This document shows positions 1-9,033 of a DNA stretch of 64,000 nt, one piece after another. The position numbers and the translations under genes are program-made. How positions within the stretch are numbered: the stretch's first letter is position 1; each line of letters opens with the position of its first letter. The notes under the pieces are model-generated. The model saw only the letters and a list, made by a program, of their open reading frames with translations. It made no database searches and was not told where the DNA came from. The DNA is taken from positions 1 to 64,000 of the forward strand of contig JALSLI010000197.1 in the NCBI GenBank assembly GCA_026988395.1, written 5' to 3'. Source of the stretch: Flavobacteriaceae bacterium (GTDB lineage: Bacteria > Bacteroidota > Bacteroidia > Flavobacteriales > Flavobacteriaceae).

Positions 1-54
1 AAAATCGGTTGAAAAAAACTAAGTAAATCCTGAAAACTTTTGAATGTATTTTTT

Positions 55-82
55 AATCCAATAACAAAATTGGATTATTTTT
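55..82 (+). terminator. Intrinsic terminator of a gene left of the window
   Basis: An 8-bp stem (AATCCAAT at 55-62, ATTGGATT at 69-76) with a 6-nt loop is followed by ATTTTT on the plus strand. It probably ends a plus-strand gene that lies outside the window. No coding sequence is visible before it. Confidence 0.5.
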
Positions 83-122
83 CGATAAGTCGATAAGTCG
101 ATAAGTCGATAAGTCGATAAGT
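83..122. repeat. Five tandem copies of the 8-bp unit CGATAAGT
   Basis: Five exact copies of CGATAAGT occupy 83-122 without interruption. They lie between the upstream terminator and metG, about 200 bp before the metG promoter. The unit is not a multiple of three and no ORF crosses it, so a change in copy number would alter spacing only. There are no spacers, so this is not a CRISPR array. Confidence 0.9.
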
Positions 123-319
123 TAAAATCATACCTCTAATTTAAAAAAAGAAAATGGCATAAAAAATACCCAGTGGTAGGTAGTTTTTTAATTTAATAAA
201 TTTACATTAAATTGATAATCAGTACTTTATAAAAATGTGTTAAAATTAACCTTTTACAAAAAATTCCTATTTTATAAATATATGCGGTACTAATACATAA
301 AATATTAATCTATTTCATT
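123..319. other. Non-coding AT-rich spacer upstream of metG
   Basis: No ORF, RNA gene or convincing inverted repeat was recognised between the tandem repeat and the metG promoter. Confidence 0.5.
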
Positions 320-327
320 TATTTTTG
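320..327 (+). promoter_or_regulatory. metG -7 promoter element TATTTTTG
   Basis: TATTTTTG matches the Bacteroidota consensus TAnnTTTG and ends 15 nt before the ATG at 343. No clear TTG -33 box was found at the usual distance. The TTG codon at 325 that could extend the metG frame lies inside this element, so it is unlikely to be transcribed as a start codon. Confidence 0.5.
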
Positions 328-342
328 CCAAAAACAAAAAGT

Positions 343-2409
343 ATGCAAGATTCAAACCCCAACAACAGATATACCATAACAGCAGCGTTGCCGTACACAA
401 ACGGAGCAGTACACATTGGGCATTTGGCAGGTGTTTATGTTCCGGCAGATATATACAGCAGGTATTTACGAGGTATAAATAAAGACGTTTTATTTGTTTG
501 CGGAAGTGATGAACACGGAGTGCCAATTACATTACGTGCCAAAAAAGAAGGCATCACACCACAGCAAGTGGTAGATAAATACCATAAAATCATTAAGGAT
601 TCTTTTAACGAATTTGGTATTTCTTTTGATAATTATTCACGTACTTCCGCTAAGGTGCATTACGATACAGCATCACAATTTTTTAAAAAATTATACGAAA
701 ATGGTAAATTTATTGAAGAAACCAACCAACAATTATACGATGAAGAGGCAAAGCAATTTTTAGCCGACCGATTTGTTATTGGTACTTGTCCGAAATGTGG
801 CAATGAAGAAAGTTACGGTGATCAATGCGAAAAATGCGGCACCAGCCACAACGCAACCGATTTGATTAATCCGAAATCTGCCATTACCGGAAATATACCA
901 ACATTAAAAGAAACGAAACATTGGTATTTGCCTTTAAATGAATACGAATCTTGGTTAAGAGAGTGGATTGTTGAAGGTCATAAAAAAGATTGGAAAACCA
1001 ATGTATTAGGACAAGTAAAATCATGGTTAGATGACGGATTACGTCCGCGCGCAGTAACTCGTGATTTAGATTGGGGAATTCCGGTTCCTGTTAAAGGTGC
1101 CGAAGGAAAAGTGCTATATGTTTGGTTTGATGCACCTATCGGTTACATTTCGTCTACCAAAGAATGGGCAGAAAAAAACAATAAAGATTGGGAGCCGTAT
1201 TGGAAAGACAAAAACACCAAACTCATCCATTTTATAGGTAAAGACAATATTGTTTTTCACAGTATCATTTTTCCGGCGATGTTAAAAGCAGAAGGCAGTT
1301 ATATTTTACCGGCAAATGTTCCGGCAAACGAATTTTTAAATTTGGAAGGTAATAAAATTTCCACCTCTAAAAATTGGGCGGTTTGGTTGCACGAATATTT
1401 ACAAGATTTTCCTGATAAACAAGATGTTCTGCGTTATGTACTTACGGCAAATGCACCGGAAACAAAGGATAATGATTTTACTTGGAAAGATTTTCAAGCC
1501 AGAAACAACAATGAATTGGTTGCTGTTTTAGGTAATTTTATCAATCGTGTTGTGGTGCTTACAAATAAGTATTATAGCGGAATTGTGCCTAATCCTACAA
1601 ACTTAACAGATATAGATGAACAGGTTTTGGAAGCATTAAAATTTGCTCCGAAAAAAATCGGTAAATCCATAGAACGTTACCGTTTTAGAGAAGCATTAAA
1701 CGAAATGATGCAAGTTGCCAGATTAGGAAATAAATATTTAGCTGATGAAGAGCCTTGGAAAAAAGTAAAAACAGATGCAGAGCGAACAAAAACAATTATG
1801 TATGTAGCTTTACAGATAGCAACTGCATTATCGGTTTTAACCGAACCTTTTTTACCTTTTACTGCTAAAAAATTACAAAAAATCTTAAATATTGATACTG
1901 ATTTATCTTGGGAAGATGTACAAAAAAAAGCTGTTTTATTACCTGAAAATCATCAAATAGGTCAAGCCGAATTGTTGTTTTCTAAGATTGAAGATACCGA
2001 AATCGAGAAACAAATCGCTAAATTAGAAGCGACAAAAAAAGAAAATGAAACAGAAAAAAAGGAAGTTCCACCTCAAAAAGAAACCATTTCTTTTGATGAT
2101 TTTACTAAATTAGATATGCGAATAGGTACTATTTTAGAAGCCGAAAAAGTACCAAAAACCAAAAAATTACTAAAATTATTGGTAGATGTTGGTGTAGATA
2201 AACGCACAATTGTAAGTGGTATTGCCGAAAGCTTTAAACCTGAAGACATTATCGGACAAAAAGTAACAGTTTTAATTAATTTAGAACCTCGTAAAATAAA
2301 AGGCATAGAAAGTCAAGGAATGATACTAATGAGTGACACGAAAGATGGTAAATTAACTTTTATTGAGCCTGAAAATGATAAAACACAAAACGGTACTTTT
2401 GTTAGTTAA
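343..2409 (+). CDS. metG: Methionyl-tRNA synthetase with C-terminal tRNA-binding domain
   Basis: Charges tRNA-Met with methionine in the cytoplasm. From the ATG at 343 the product is 688 residues. The class I signature HIGH is at residues 24-27. A zinc knuckle of paired CxxC motifs (CPKC, CEKC) starts near residue 149, and the KMSKS-type loop reads KISTS near residue 338. The last ~110 residues, from about [14 protein letters not shown], form the tRNA-binding (Arc1p/Trbp111-like) domain after a charged, lysine- and glutamate-rich linker. An in-frame TTG at 325 would add six residues but lies inside the promoter, so the ATG is preferred. It stands alone; the next gene is convergent. Confidence 0.96.
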   Translation: MQDSNPNNRYTITAALPYTNGAVHIGHLAGVYVPADIYSRYLRGINKDVLFVCGSDEHGVPITLRAKKEGITPQQVVDKYHKIIKDSFNEFGISFDNYSRTSAKVHYDTASQFFKKLYENGKFIEETNQQLYDEEAKQFLADRFVIGTCPKCGNEESYGDQCEKCGTSHNATDLINPKSAITGNIPTLKETKHWYLPLNEYESWLREWIVEGHKKDWKTNVLGQVKSWLDDGLRPRAVTRDLDWGIPVPVKGAEGKVLYVWFDAPIGYISSTKEWAEKNNKDWEPYWKDKNTKLIHFIGKDNIVFHSIIFPAMLKAEGSYILPANVPANEFLNLEGNKISTSKNWAVWLHEYLQDFPDKQDVLRYVLTANAPETKDNDFTWKDFQARNNNELVAVLGNFINRVVVLTNKYYSGIVPNPTNLTDIDEQVLEALKFAPKKIGKSIERYRFREALNEMMQVARLGNKYLADEEPWKKVKTDAERTKTIMYVALQIATALSVLTEPFLPFTAKKLQKILNIDTDLSWEDVQKKAVLLPENHQIGQAELLFSKIEDTEIEKQIAKLEATKKENETEKKEVPPQKETISFDDFTKLDMRIGTILEAEKVPKTKKLLKLLVDVGVDKRTIVSGIAESFKPEDIIGQKVTVLINLEPRKIKGIESQGMILMSDTKDGKLTFIEPENDKTQNGTFVS

Positions 2410-2459
2410 AATGCAACAAAAATGTTAAATGTTTAAAAATCATTAATTTTTTTAATCCA

Positions 2460-2493
2460 TTTGGTGTTAAATTATACAAAAAGTGTATCTTTG
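2460..2493 (+). promoter_or_regulatory. Consensus promoter, TTTG-N22-TATCTTTG
   Basis: A TTTG at 2460-2463 and an exact TATCTTTG at 2486-2493 form a promoter of the Bacteroidota type. It points right, but the only thing downstream before the next opposing gene is about 80 nt ending in a terminator. Confidence 0.55.
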
Positions 2494-2497
2494 CACC

Positions 2498-2572
2498 GTT
2501 AAATTTTTATAATTTAACACTTTTTCTTTTTCATAGCAATTTCCCATTCACCGAAAGGTGAATGGGTTTTTT
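2498..2572 (+). ncRNA. Candidate ~75-nt small RNA with two hairpins
   Basis: Transcription from the promoter at 2486-2493 should begin near 2498 and stop at the terminator ending at 2572. The predicted RNA starts with a perfect 8-bp hairpin (GTTAAATT/AATTTAAC, 2498-2518, 5-nt loop), then a U-rich linker, then a GC-richer 10-bp terminator hairpin with a GAAA loop. No ORF of useful length lies inside. It may instead be only the 3' end of metG with a chance promoter. No known RNA family was recognised. Confidence 0.4.
2543..2572 (+). terminator. Intrinsic terminator after metG / candidate small RNA
   Basis: CCCATTCACC (2543-2552), a GAAA tetraloop, GGTGAATGGG (2557-2566) and six T residues (2567-2572) form a textbook terminator. 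The T run reaches into the stop codon of the opposing GHMP kinase gene. Confidence 0.85.
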
Positions 2573-3515
2573 ACTTTATCATTTGTTCGTAAGTAAGAAT
2601 AGTGGCATAGCCTTTTTCTTTAAAATATGCTGGCGTAGCCTTGTTTCCGGTAACTAAAACGAAGTCACCTCCCCAAGCACCTAAACTTTTAATGGCACCA
2701 AAATAATCCGTAAAAAGGATTTCTTTTATTGGTTTTTGATTTAAAATTAGAGATAAAATTTGTTCATGCTCGGTGATAATAAGCTCAAACTCATCTAATT
2801 TTAAGCCTTTATTTAGTAGTTTTTTGGTTATTTCTGTTATCTTTTTTATTTGAATTTCTTTGTTTTTTGTGTTTTTTTGATATGTTTTTATGGCATTTCT
2901 ACTATTTTTTTTAGTATTTAGATAAACAAAAAAAAGATTTTTTTTAAAAATTGGATTAAAAAAAACAGGATTTATAACAGGTTTTTTATCTTCTAATTTA
3001 TAAGTAATTGGCGAGTTGTTTTGAGCACAAGCAATATCATAAGCCGAACCGCCAAAAACTTTAAACTGTAATTTAAATGCATCTACCTTTGCCCATTGAG
3101 CAATGTTATTTATTAATGTTGATGATGTGCCTAATCCCCAATTTAATGGAAAATTTGTTTTTGTTTTGATGTAAAAACTTTCATTTTCAGTTAAAAATCC
3201 CGGATTTAATTGCTTTGCCTCGATTAAAATTTCTTGTAGTTTTTGTGCAATTTCTTGCTCTTTTTTACTCATTAAACGTTCACATTTAATGGTAAAATCT
3301 GGCAATTTAAATTCACATTGAAACCAATAATTGTCTTTTTCATCTAAGCTTTTCCATAAAAGACGGTTATTATTAGTTGTTTTTGAAATAGTTTTTAAAG
3401 GTAAAATTTCTAATGATTGTCCGTATTTTGTAGGTAAAGCAAGAGCTTCTGCACCATCTAAAACTAAATATTCGGCTGTGATAAGTAATTTTCCGTTACT
3501 GTAATATTTAGACAC
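2571..3515 (-). CDS. GYDIA-family GHMP kinase
   Basis: A sugar/isoprenoid-type small-molecule kinase of the GHMP fold. The glycine-rich ATP loop is in WGLGTSSTLINN near residues 122-133, and the family signature reads GGSAYDIACA near residue 155. Members of this Bacteroidota family are thought to act in the mevalonate pathway, but the substrate cannot be read from sequence. The frame is open to a TTG at 3533, which would overlap the upstream glycosyltransferase by 14 bp. The GTG at 3515 gives MSKYYSNGKLLITAEY, the typical beginning of the family, and avoids the overlap, so it is chosen. The product is 314 residues. It follows the glycosyltransferase gene closely and probably shares its transcript. 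Confidence 0.82.
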   Translation of the reverse strand: MSKYYSNGKLLITAEYLVLDGAEALALPTKYGQSLEILPLKTISKTTNNNRLLWKSLDEKDNYWFQCEFKLPDFTIKCERLMSKKEQEIAQKLQEILIEAKQLNPGFLTENESFYIKTKTNFPLNWGLGTSSTLINNIAQWAKVDAFKLQFKVFGGSAYDIACAQNNSPITYKLEDKKPVINPVFFNPIFKKNLFFVYLNTKKNSRNAIKTYQKNTKNKEIQIKKITEITKKLLNKGLKLDEFELIITEHEQILSLILNQKPIKEILFTDYFGAIKSLGAWGGDFVLVTGNKATPAYFKEKGYATILTYEQMIK

Positions 3516-3519
3516 AATT

Positions 3520-4638
3520 TTATTTATTAGCAATTAAATTTATTATTTTTAGAGCATTCTGTTTATTATCAAATAGTTTTAGTGCTTTTTTGCGTTTTTC
3601 AATTTCATCTTTACCGTATTCATTTTCAAAACACCATCTAATTTTTTCTTTAAATTCATTGTTACAATCGGCTATTTCACATAAATTTTCAAGACCTGTA
3701 TCTTCTACCATAGCATTATTTACTACACAAAACCGACTTTGAAAAAGAGCATAAATAAGTTTTAGTTTAATACCTGTTTTTTGAAATGTTGGCAAAACAT
3801 TTACTTGTGTTTCTTTAAACAATTCTTCTAATTTATTAGATGAATCCAGTTTAACAAATGAGATATTTTTATAAAGTTGTATTTCATTTTTTATTTCAGG
3901 GTGTGCATAGCTGCCGGCAACAACCAAAGGATATTCTAAATCTTTAAAAACCTTAAATAAATATTTGCATGCTTTTAAATTATCTGCTACTCTTAGATCA
4001 CCATGATACATCGCAAATTTTCCTTTTCCTGATAAATTTTTGACCTCATTATTTTTATGAAAAACAGGGATGTATTTTGCTTTATCTCCAAATTTATTTT
4101 TAAAATAACGTTGTTCGTAAGGAGATATGGTTAAAATATAGGTTGCTTTTTGTAAAATTTTCTCGTAAGATTTTAGTTTTTTAGCCTCTTGTTTAAAAAA
4201 AGATTTTCTAGGTAATTTACTTTCACTTTTAGCTAATCCTAAATAATATTTGTGCTCAATATTATGTGTTCTTACCAGTATTATCCTATTTTTAAAATCA
4301 TAATCATTTAAAGGATAAGTAGTATGTAAGCCTTCAAACAAAATAGGATGTTGGTCTTTTAGCAAGTTTTTTATAAGGTTAGAATTGCTTCTGGATTTTA
4401 CAATAAAAGGCTTGGAAGACAATAAATTTAAAGGTGATTTTGAACGTTTGTAGTAAAAAATTTCTTCACAATATTTTTCCAGTTCTTTAGATTTTCCTTT
4501 ACCGTATTCAAAAGTGTGTAATACAATATTTAATCCTAATTTATGTAGTACTTTTATTTTAAAAAAAACATCTATTACTCCGCCATAATTTGGCGGAAAT
4601 GGAACGTCAAACGAAACAATATGTATGGTTTTTTTCAA
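3520..4638 (-). CDS. Glycosyltransferase, GT-B (family 4-like)
   Basis: A cytoplasmic glycosyltransferase of 372 residues, probably acting in cell-surface glycan synthesis. The N-terminus VSFDVPFPPNYGGVIDVFF is the usual GT4 opening with a glycine-rich loop that contacts the sugar nucleotide. The C-terminal half carries the donor-binding Rossmann part, with GKFAMYHGDLRVADNL, VVAGSYAHPE and VLPTFQKTGIKLKLIYAL, where family 4 enzymes hold the E/G-x7-E region. Donor and acceptor are unknown. The start codon is TTG at 4638, and no in-frame ATG precedes the conserved N-terminus. The GHMP kinase gene follows directly. Confidence 0.8.
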   Translation of the reverse strand: MKKTIHIVSFDVPFPPNYGGVIDVFFKIKVLHKLGLNIVLHTFEYGKGKSKELEKYCEEIFYYKRSKSPLNLLSSKPFIVKSRSNSNLIKNLLKDQHPILFEGLHTTYPLNDYDFKNRIILVRTHNIEHKYYLGLAKSESKLPRKSFFKQEAKKLKSYEKILQKATYILTISPYEQRYFKNKFGDKAKYIPVFHKNNEVKNLSGKGKFAMYHGDLRVADNLKACKYLFKVFKDLEYPLVVAGSYAHPEIKNEIQLYKNISFVKLDSSNKLEELFKETQVNVLPTFQKTGIKLKLIYALFQSRFCVVNNAMVEDTGLENLCEIADCNNEFKEKIRWCFENEYGKDEIEKRKKALKLFDNKQNALKIINLIANK

Positions 4639-4667
4639 AAAATAGTTTTAATGGAACAAAAGTAAAT

Positions 4668-4692
4668 AAAAAAAGGTTGCCAATTAGCAACC
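4668..4692 (-). terminator. Intrinsic terminator of the M13 peptidase gene
   Basis: On the minus strand GGTTGC (4692-4687), a 6-nt loop and GCAACC (4680-4675) are followed by a run of T residues. It lies 23 bp after the stop of the M13 peptidase gene and before the glycosyltransferase start. Confidence 0.7.
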
Positions 4693-4714
4693 CTTTTAGA
4701 AATACGTTTAATTT

Positions 4715-6772
4715 TTACCAAATCCTAACACGATCTTCAGGTTTTAAATACATTTTATCGCCTTCCTTTACTTGAAATGCCTTATAAAAAGCATCTACAT
4801 TTTTTAGAGGCATATATGCTCGGTACATTCCCGGAGCATGTGGATTAGTTTTAATTAAATTTCGTAAAGCATCTTCTCTCATTTTGGTTCTCCATACAGT
4901 TGCCCAAGACATAAAGAAGCGTTGATCAGGAGTAAAACCGTCAATTTTACCCGGTTTTTTCGTGTTTTTATAATTTAATTGTAATGCATCATATGCTACG
5001 TTTACGCCTCCTAAATCACCAATATTTTCACCTAAATTAAATTTACCATTTAGAAAAACGCCGGGCAATGCTTCTATTTGATTAAATTGTTCCTCTAGTT
5101 TTTTACCTCTTTCGGCAAAATTCTTTTCATCTTCTTTTGTCCACCAATTATTTAGATTTCCATCGCCGTCATATCTTGCTCCGGAATCATCAAAACTATG
5201 GGATATTTCGTGACCGATAACTGCTCCTATTCCGCCGTAATTCACGGCATCGTCTGCTTTATAATTATAAAAAGGAGGTTGTAAAATTGCTGCCGGAAAT
5301 ACAATTTCATTATTTGGAGGATTAAAATAAGCATTTACCGTTTGTGGCGACATATGCCATTCGGTTTTGTCAACAGGTTTTCCTATTTTAGCCATATTTT
5401 CATCAAAACGAAATTTAGAAACCGCTTTTCTATTTTCATAATATGAATTTTCTTTATTTACTTTTAATTTTGAATAGTCTTTCCATTTATCCGGATAAGC
5501 AATTTTAACCGTCATTTTATGCAGCTTTGCAATGGCATTTTCTTTTGTTTTATCACTCATCCATTCAACTTTTTTAATACGTTGTTCAAAAGCTGTTTGA
5601 ATGTTTTTAATCATTTTTTCCGCTTTTGCTTTAGCTTGGGGTGGAAATTTTTTGGCTACATATAATTTTCCTAAAGCTTCACCAACAGAGCCGTTAACAA
5701 CACTTAAACCTCTTTCTTTAATAGGCCTTTGTTTTTTAGAACCTCTTAGCGTTTTGCTGTAAAACTCCCAATTTGCTTTATCAATATCTTGGGTTAAAGA
5801 TCCTGCCGCACCATCGATTATATTCCATTTTAAGTAATCTTTAATGGTATTGATGTCTGTATTGTTTAAAACAGAATTTAACGATTTAAAATATTTTGGG
5901 TCTGTAACAATTAATGTATCAATGTTTTTTAGACCCAAATCTTTAAAATATTTTTTCATATCCAAAACCGGTGTCATTTTAGCAATTTCTTCAATGGATC
6001 TAGGGTTATATCGTTTTCGATCATCTCGATTTTCTTCTTTTGTTTTTCTGGGTATTGCTAATGCAGTTTCAAATGCAAGGATTTTTTTAGCCTTTTCTTC
6101 CGGATTTTTTTCATTGATAAATGTTAACATTCTAGCGATATGTTCTTCGTATTTTTTTAATTTTTCTTTTGTATCAGCATCTTTATCAACATAATAATCG
6201 CGACTTAAGCCCAAACCGGCAGGAAATAAAAAGACGGTGTTTTCATTAGATTTTTTAGGATGTGAACCTACATACAAGCCAAAAAAACCGGGACCTCCGT
6301 AAGGTTGTGTTTTGGTCATAAAATTTTGTACATCTTTTAAATCTTTAATTCCATCCACTTTTTTTAATAGCGGAATAATTGGTTGGATACCATTTTTATT
6401 TCTTGTAGCCAAATCCGTATAAGATTGAAAAAGATATACTGCTTTTTGTTGGTCTGTAATTTCGTTTTGTTTAGCATCTTTTAATGCGTTATTTTTCATT
6501 TCATTTTCTAATATTGCCAACACATCATCATCGGTTTTTTTACGAAGTTCGTTAAAACTTCCCCAAGAGGTTCGGTCGGCCGGAATTTCGGTTCTCTTTA
6601 ACCAATTGCCGTTTACATATTTAAAGAAATCATCTTTCGGACTAACTAAGGTGTCGATATTTTCTAATTCGATTCCCGGTGTTTTTGCTATTTCTCTTTT
6701 TTGTTTTTCCGCTTTACAAGAAAAAAGAGCAATTACAATACTCATTGCAATAATTGTTTTTGTTGTTTTCAT
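4715..6772 (-). CDS. M13 (neprilysin-type) zinc metallopeptidase, lipoprotein
   Basis: A secreted endopeptidase of the neprilysin/PepO family, 685 residues. The N-terminus MKTTKTIIAMSIVIALFSC is a lipoprotein signal with a lipobox ending in Cys19, so the enzyme is probably anchored in the periplasm or outer membrane. The zinc motif HEISH is near residue 519 and the third-ligand motif ENIGDLGG near residue 580. VNAYFNPPNNEIVFPAAIL upstream is the family substrate-binding segment. The frame is open to 6814, but the ATG at 6772 places the signal peptide correctly. It lies downstream of the patatin gene in the same direction, about 30 bp away, and ends in its own terminator. Confidence 0.93.
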   Translation of the reverse strand: MKTTKTIIAMSIVIALFSCKAEKQKREIAKTPGIELENIDTLVSPKDDFFKYVNGNWLKRTEIPADRTSWGSFNELRKKTDDDVLAILENEMKNNALKDAKQNEITDQQKAVYLFQSYTDLATRNKNGIQPIIPLLKKVDGIKDLKDVQNFMTKTQPYGGPGFFGLYVGSHPKKSNENTVFLFPAGLGLSRDYYVDKDADTKEKLKKYEEHIARMLTFINEKNPEEKAKKILAFETALAIPRKTKEENRDDRKRYNPRSIEEIAKMTPVLDMKKYFKDLGLKNIDTLIVTDPKYFKSLNSVLNNTDINTIKDYLKWNIIDGAAGSLTQDIDKANWEFYSKTLRGSKKQRPIKERGLSVVNGSVGEALGKLYVAKKFPPQAKAKAEKMIKNIQTAFEQRIKKVEWMSDKTKENAIAKLHKMTVKIAYPDKWKDYSKLKVNKENSYYENRKAVSKFRFDENMAKIGKPVDKTEWHMSPQTVNAYFNPPNNEIVFPAAILQPPFYNYKADDAVNYGGIGAVIGHEISHSFDDSGARYDGDGNLNNWWTKEDEKNFAERGKKLEEQFNQIEALPGVFLNGKFNLGENIGDLGGVNVAYDALQLNYKNTKKPGKIDGFTPDQRFFMSWATVWRTKMREDALRNLIKTNPHAPGMYRAYMPLKNVDAFYKAFQVKEGDKMYLKPEDRVRIW

Positions 6773-6804
6773 TTTGTTGATATTTATATAGTGTATTTTT
6801 ATTT

Positions 6805-9030
6805 TTAGAACCAAAATCCGATATTAATATGCCAATAATTTTGATTGTTATCAGGTGACCAAGCATATTTAAGCTCCAAAGGGCCAATAAACGAATCGTA
6901 ACCATAACCAATGGCATATCCGGTTTTTAAATTGTCGAATGCGGTACCGTTTGAAAAAATTTTGCTATTAAGACCTGCGGCATTTCCGATAAGGTTTAAA
7001 TAGTGTTTTTTTAAAAATTCATATTGTATTTTAGCTTGTCCTTTTATAAATGCTTTGTTTTGAAGTGATGCAAATTCATAACCGTAAAAAGGTTTGTAAT
7101 TATTTACTAGATTCTGATTATTTCCACCAAGCGAATAAATAAACGAAGGTGAACTATTGCCAAAAACCGAACCTAAATCCGTTTGTAATTGAAGCGTAAC
7201 ATTTTTGTGGAATGTTTGTGCATAACCTAATTTTGCCTTGATAATAGAAAAGGTTTCCAACTCAACATTGTTATAATTTGATGAAGCAAAGTAAATATCA
7301 TAACTACCATTAAAATACCAACCTTTTTTGGTAAAATATTTTCGATCATAAGTGTCTAAAATAACATTTCCGAAAACGCTAAAATAATTTCGATTATCAA
7401 AAAATATTTTCTGATTAATTGCATTATTTGTAAAAATTCGTTCGTATTTATGTTTAGCTCCTATTTTTAAGGCGAATTTTTCAGCAAATTTAGATAAAAG
7501 ATAAAATTGGTTGGTTAAGTCATTATATTTTATACTTTGCGGAGTATTAAAGATTGTAGTAGTACTGTTTTTATCGATAATATAATTTTTTTTAAACGAA
7601 GTATATTTAGAATTTACGCCAATTTGCCAATGGTAGCCATTATCTACCAAATAATCTACATTAAACCGGATATTGTCTCCAATAATAAAATCTGCCGAAA
7701 AAATGTCGTTATTGGTTAAAGCATGTTTTGATGTAAAATTGATAAGTACACCGGTTTTAAACAAATCATCATAATGAGCACTTAATTGTAGGCTATTGGA
7801 TATTTCTGATTCTTTTACATTAAAATCAATATCCGTTTTGTTGTTTTTTAAAAAAGTAAATTTATAATCCACACTTTTAAAATTTCCGGTAGCCATTAAA
7901 CCATTAATTGAGGTGTTAAATTGCTTGTATGTTAAAGAGTCATTTTCTTTAAGATTTAATTTAGAAAGAATGTAATTACGTGTATAATTTTTAGAACCGT
8001 GAATCTTAATTTTATTAATTTTAATGTATTCTTTTTCGTGTAATTTTACTCTTTTTTGTTGCTGTACCGGTTTTTTTTGTTGTTGAATTGCGATTGCTTC
8101 GAGGAAATCTGCATCTTCTAAGGCTATTTTTTCTCCTAAATCTATTAATTCTTTAGTTTTATCAAACGATATAACCGAATATCCTTTTATATTTGGATGC
8201 ATATAAATATCAGTATTGTTTTTATTTTGAACATCTTCATCATACATCTGAAAACTAATAATTTGCATAATCATTTTAGGAGCAGAATCCAAAGCTTGGC
8301 GTTTTTCCAATTTATCTTGCACATCGACACCTATGATAACATCTACGTCCTTGTTTTTCATAATATCGATAGGAAAATTATCTACAATTCCGCCATCTAC
8401 AAGTAATTTTCCGTCAATTTCAACAGGTTCCAGTAGTGTAGGGAAAGCACCGCTTGCTTTAACGGCTAATGGTAAAAAACCTTTTTCCATTACTACTTTG
8501 TCTCCATTTTCAATATCTGTTGCAACGCAATAAAACGGTATGGGTAATTTTTTAAAATTAGAAACATTATGCACGTGTTTGGTTAGTTTGGTCATTTCGT
8601 TTAATATATTTTGCCCTTTTGATAAAGCAACAGGCAAACCAACTTTCCAATTTTTTATTGGTAAGGTAAGTGCGTATTTTTCGGAATTTTGTTTTTGATA
8701 AAACGAATATTTTTCTCTTGGAATATTGTCTTGAATCAATTCATCAAAATTGTATGAATTAATAATCGAGTCGATTTGTTTGGCATTATATCCTGATGCA
8801 TATAAACCGCCAATCATTGCTCCGGCACTGGTTCCGCCAATGTAATCCACACGAACACCTAGACTGTCTAAAACTTTTAAAACACCAATATGCGCAAATC
8901 CTTTTGCTCCTCCGCCTGATAAAACCAATCCTACTTTTAAATCTTTACGATAGTCTTTTGACTCTTGTTTTTCTTGTGAAAAAACAAAACTTGAAAAAAT
9001 TAGAAAAAGGAGAATCCACGTGTTTTTCAT
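6805..9030 (-). CDS. Patatin-like phospholipase fused to outer-membrane beta-barrel
   Basis: A lipid acyl hydrolase carried by an outer-membrane barrel, 741 residues. A signal peptide ends around FVFSQ (residue 19). The patatin domain follows: oxyanion loop GGGAKG (39-44), nucleophile elbow GTSAG (Ser68), and the catalytic Asp in DGGIVDNFP near residue 210. A POTRA-like section, from about EYIKINKIKIHGSKNY, precedes a C-terminal barrel ending in a terminal phenylalanine (HINIGFWF), as in Omp85-type proteins. The architecture resembles PlpD-type (type Vd) phospholipases. The lipid substrate is unknown. It sits between uvrC and the M13 peptidase on the same strand. Confidence 0.9.
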   Translation of the reverse strand: MKNTWILLFLIFSSFVFSQEKQESKDYRKDLKVGLVLSGGGAKGFAHIGVLKVLDSLGVRVDYIGGTSAGAMIGGLYASGYNAKQIDSIINSYNFDELIQDNIPREKYSFYQKQNSEKYALTLPIKNWKVGLPVALSKGQNILNEMTKLTKHVHNVSNFKKLPIPFYCVATDIENGDKVVMEKGFLPLAVKASGAFPTLLEPVEIDGKLLVDGGIVDNFPIDIMKNKDVDVIIGVDVQDKLEKRQALDSAPKMIMQIISFQMYDEDVQNKNNTDIYMHPNIKGYSVISFDKTKELIDLGEKIALEDADFLEAIAIQQQKKPVQQQKRVKLHEKEYIKINKIKIHGSKNYTRNYILSKLNLKENDSLTYKQFNTSINGLMATGNFKSVDYKFTFLKNNKTDIDFNVKESEISNSLQLSAHYDDLFKTGVLINFTSKHALTNNDIFSADFIIGDNIRFNVDYLVDNGYHWQIGVNSKYTSFKKNYIIDKNSTTTIFNTPQSIKYNDLTNQFYLLSKFAEKFALKIGAKHKYERIFTNNAINQKIFFDNRNYFSVFGNVILDTYDRKYFTKKGWYFNGSYDIYFASSNYNNVELETFSIIKAKLGYAQTFHKNVTLQLQTDLGSVFGNSSPSFIYSLGGNNQNLVNNYKPFYGYEFASLQNKAFIKGQAKIQYEFLKKHYLNLIGNAAGLNSKIFSNGTAFDNLKTGYAIGYGYDSFIGPLELKYAWSPDNNQNYWHINIGFWF

Positions 9031-9033
9031 CTT

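Noticed and set aside
83-122. CRISPR-like repeat array
   Set aside because: The 8-bp units are directly adjacent with no spacers, and no cas gene is in the window.
325-342. TTG start for metG at 325
   Set aside because: The codon lies inside the -7 promoter element, and the ATG at 343 gives the usual N-terminus just before the HIGH motif.
2073-2306. Minus-strand ORF of 77 codons inside metG
   Set aside because: It is a frame shadow of the metG tRNA-binding domain, with no promoter or family similarity. The same applies to the many opposite-strand ORFs inside atp, suf, tsf and rpsB genes.
3516-3533. TTG start for the GHMP kinase at 3533
   Set aside because: It would add LINKIV, which is not family-like, and overlap the upstream gene by 14 bp; the GTG at 3515 fits the family N-terminus.
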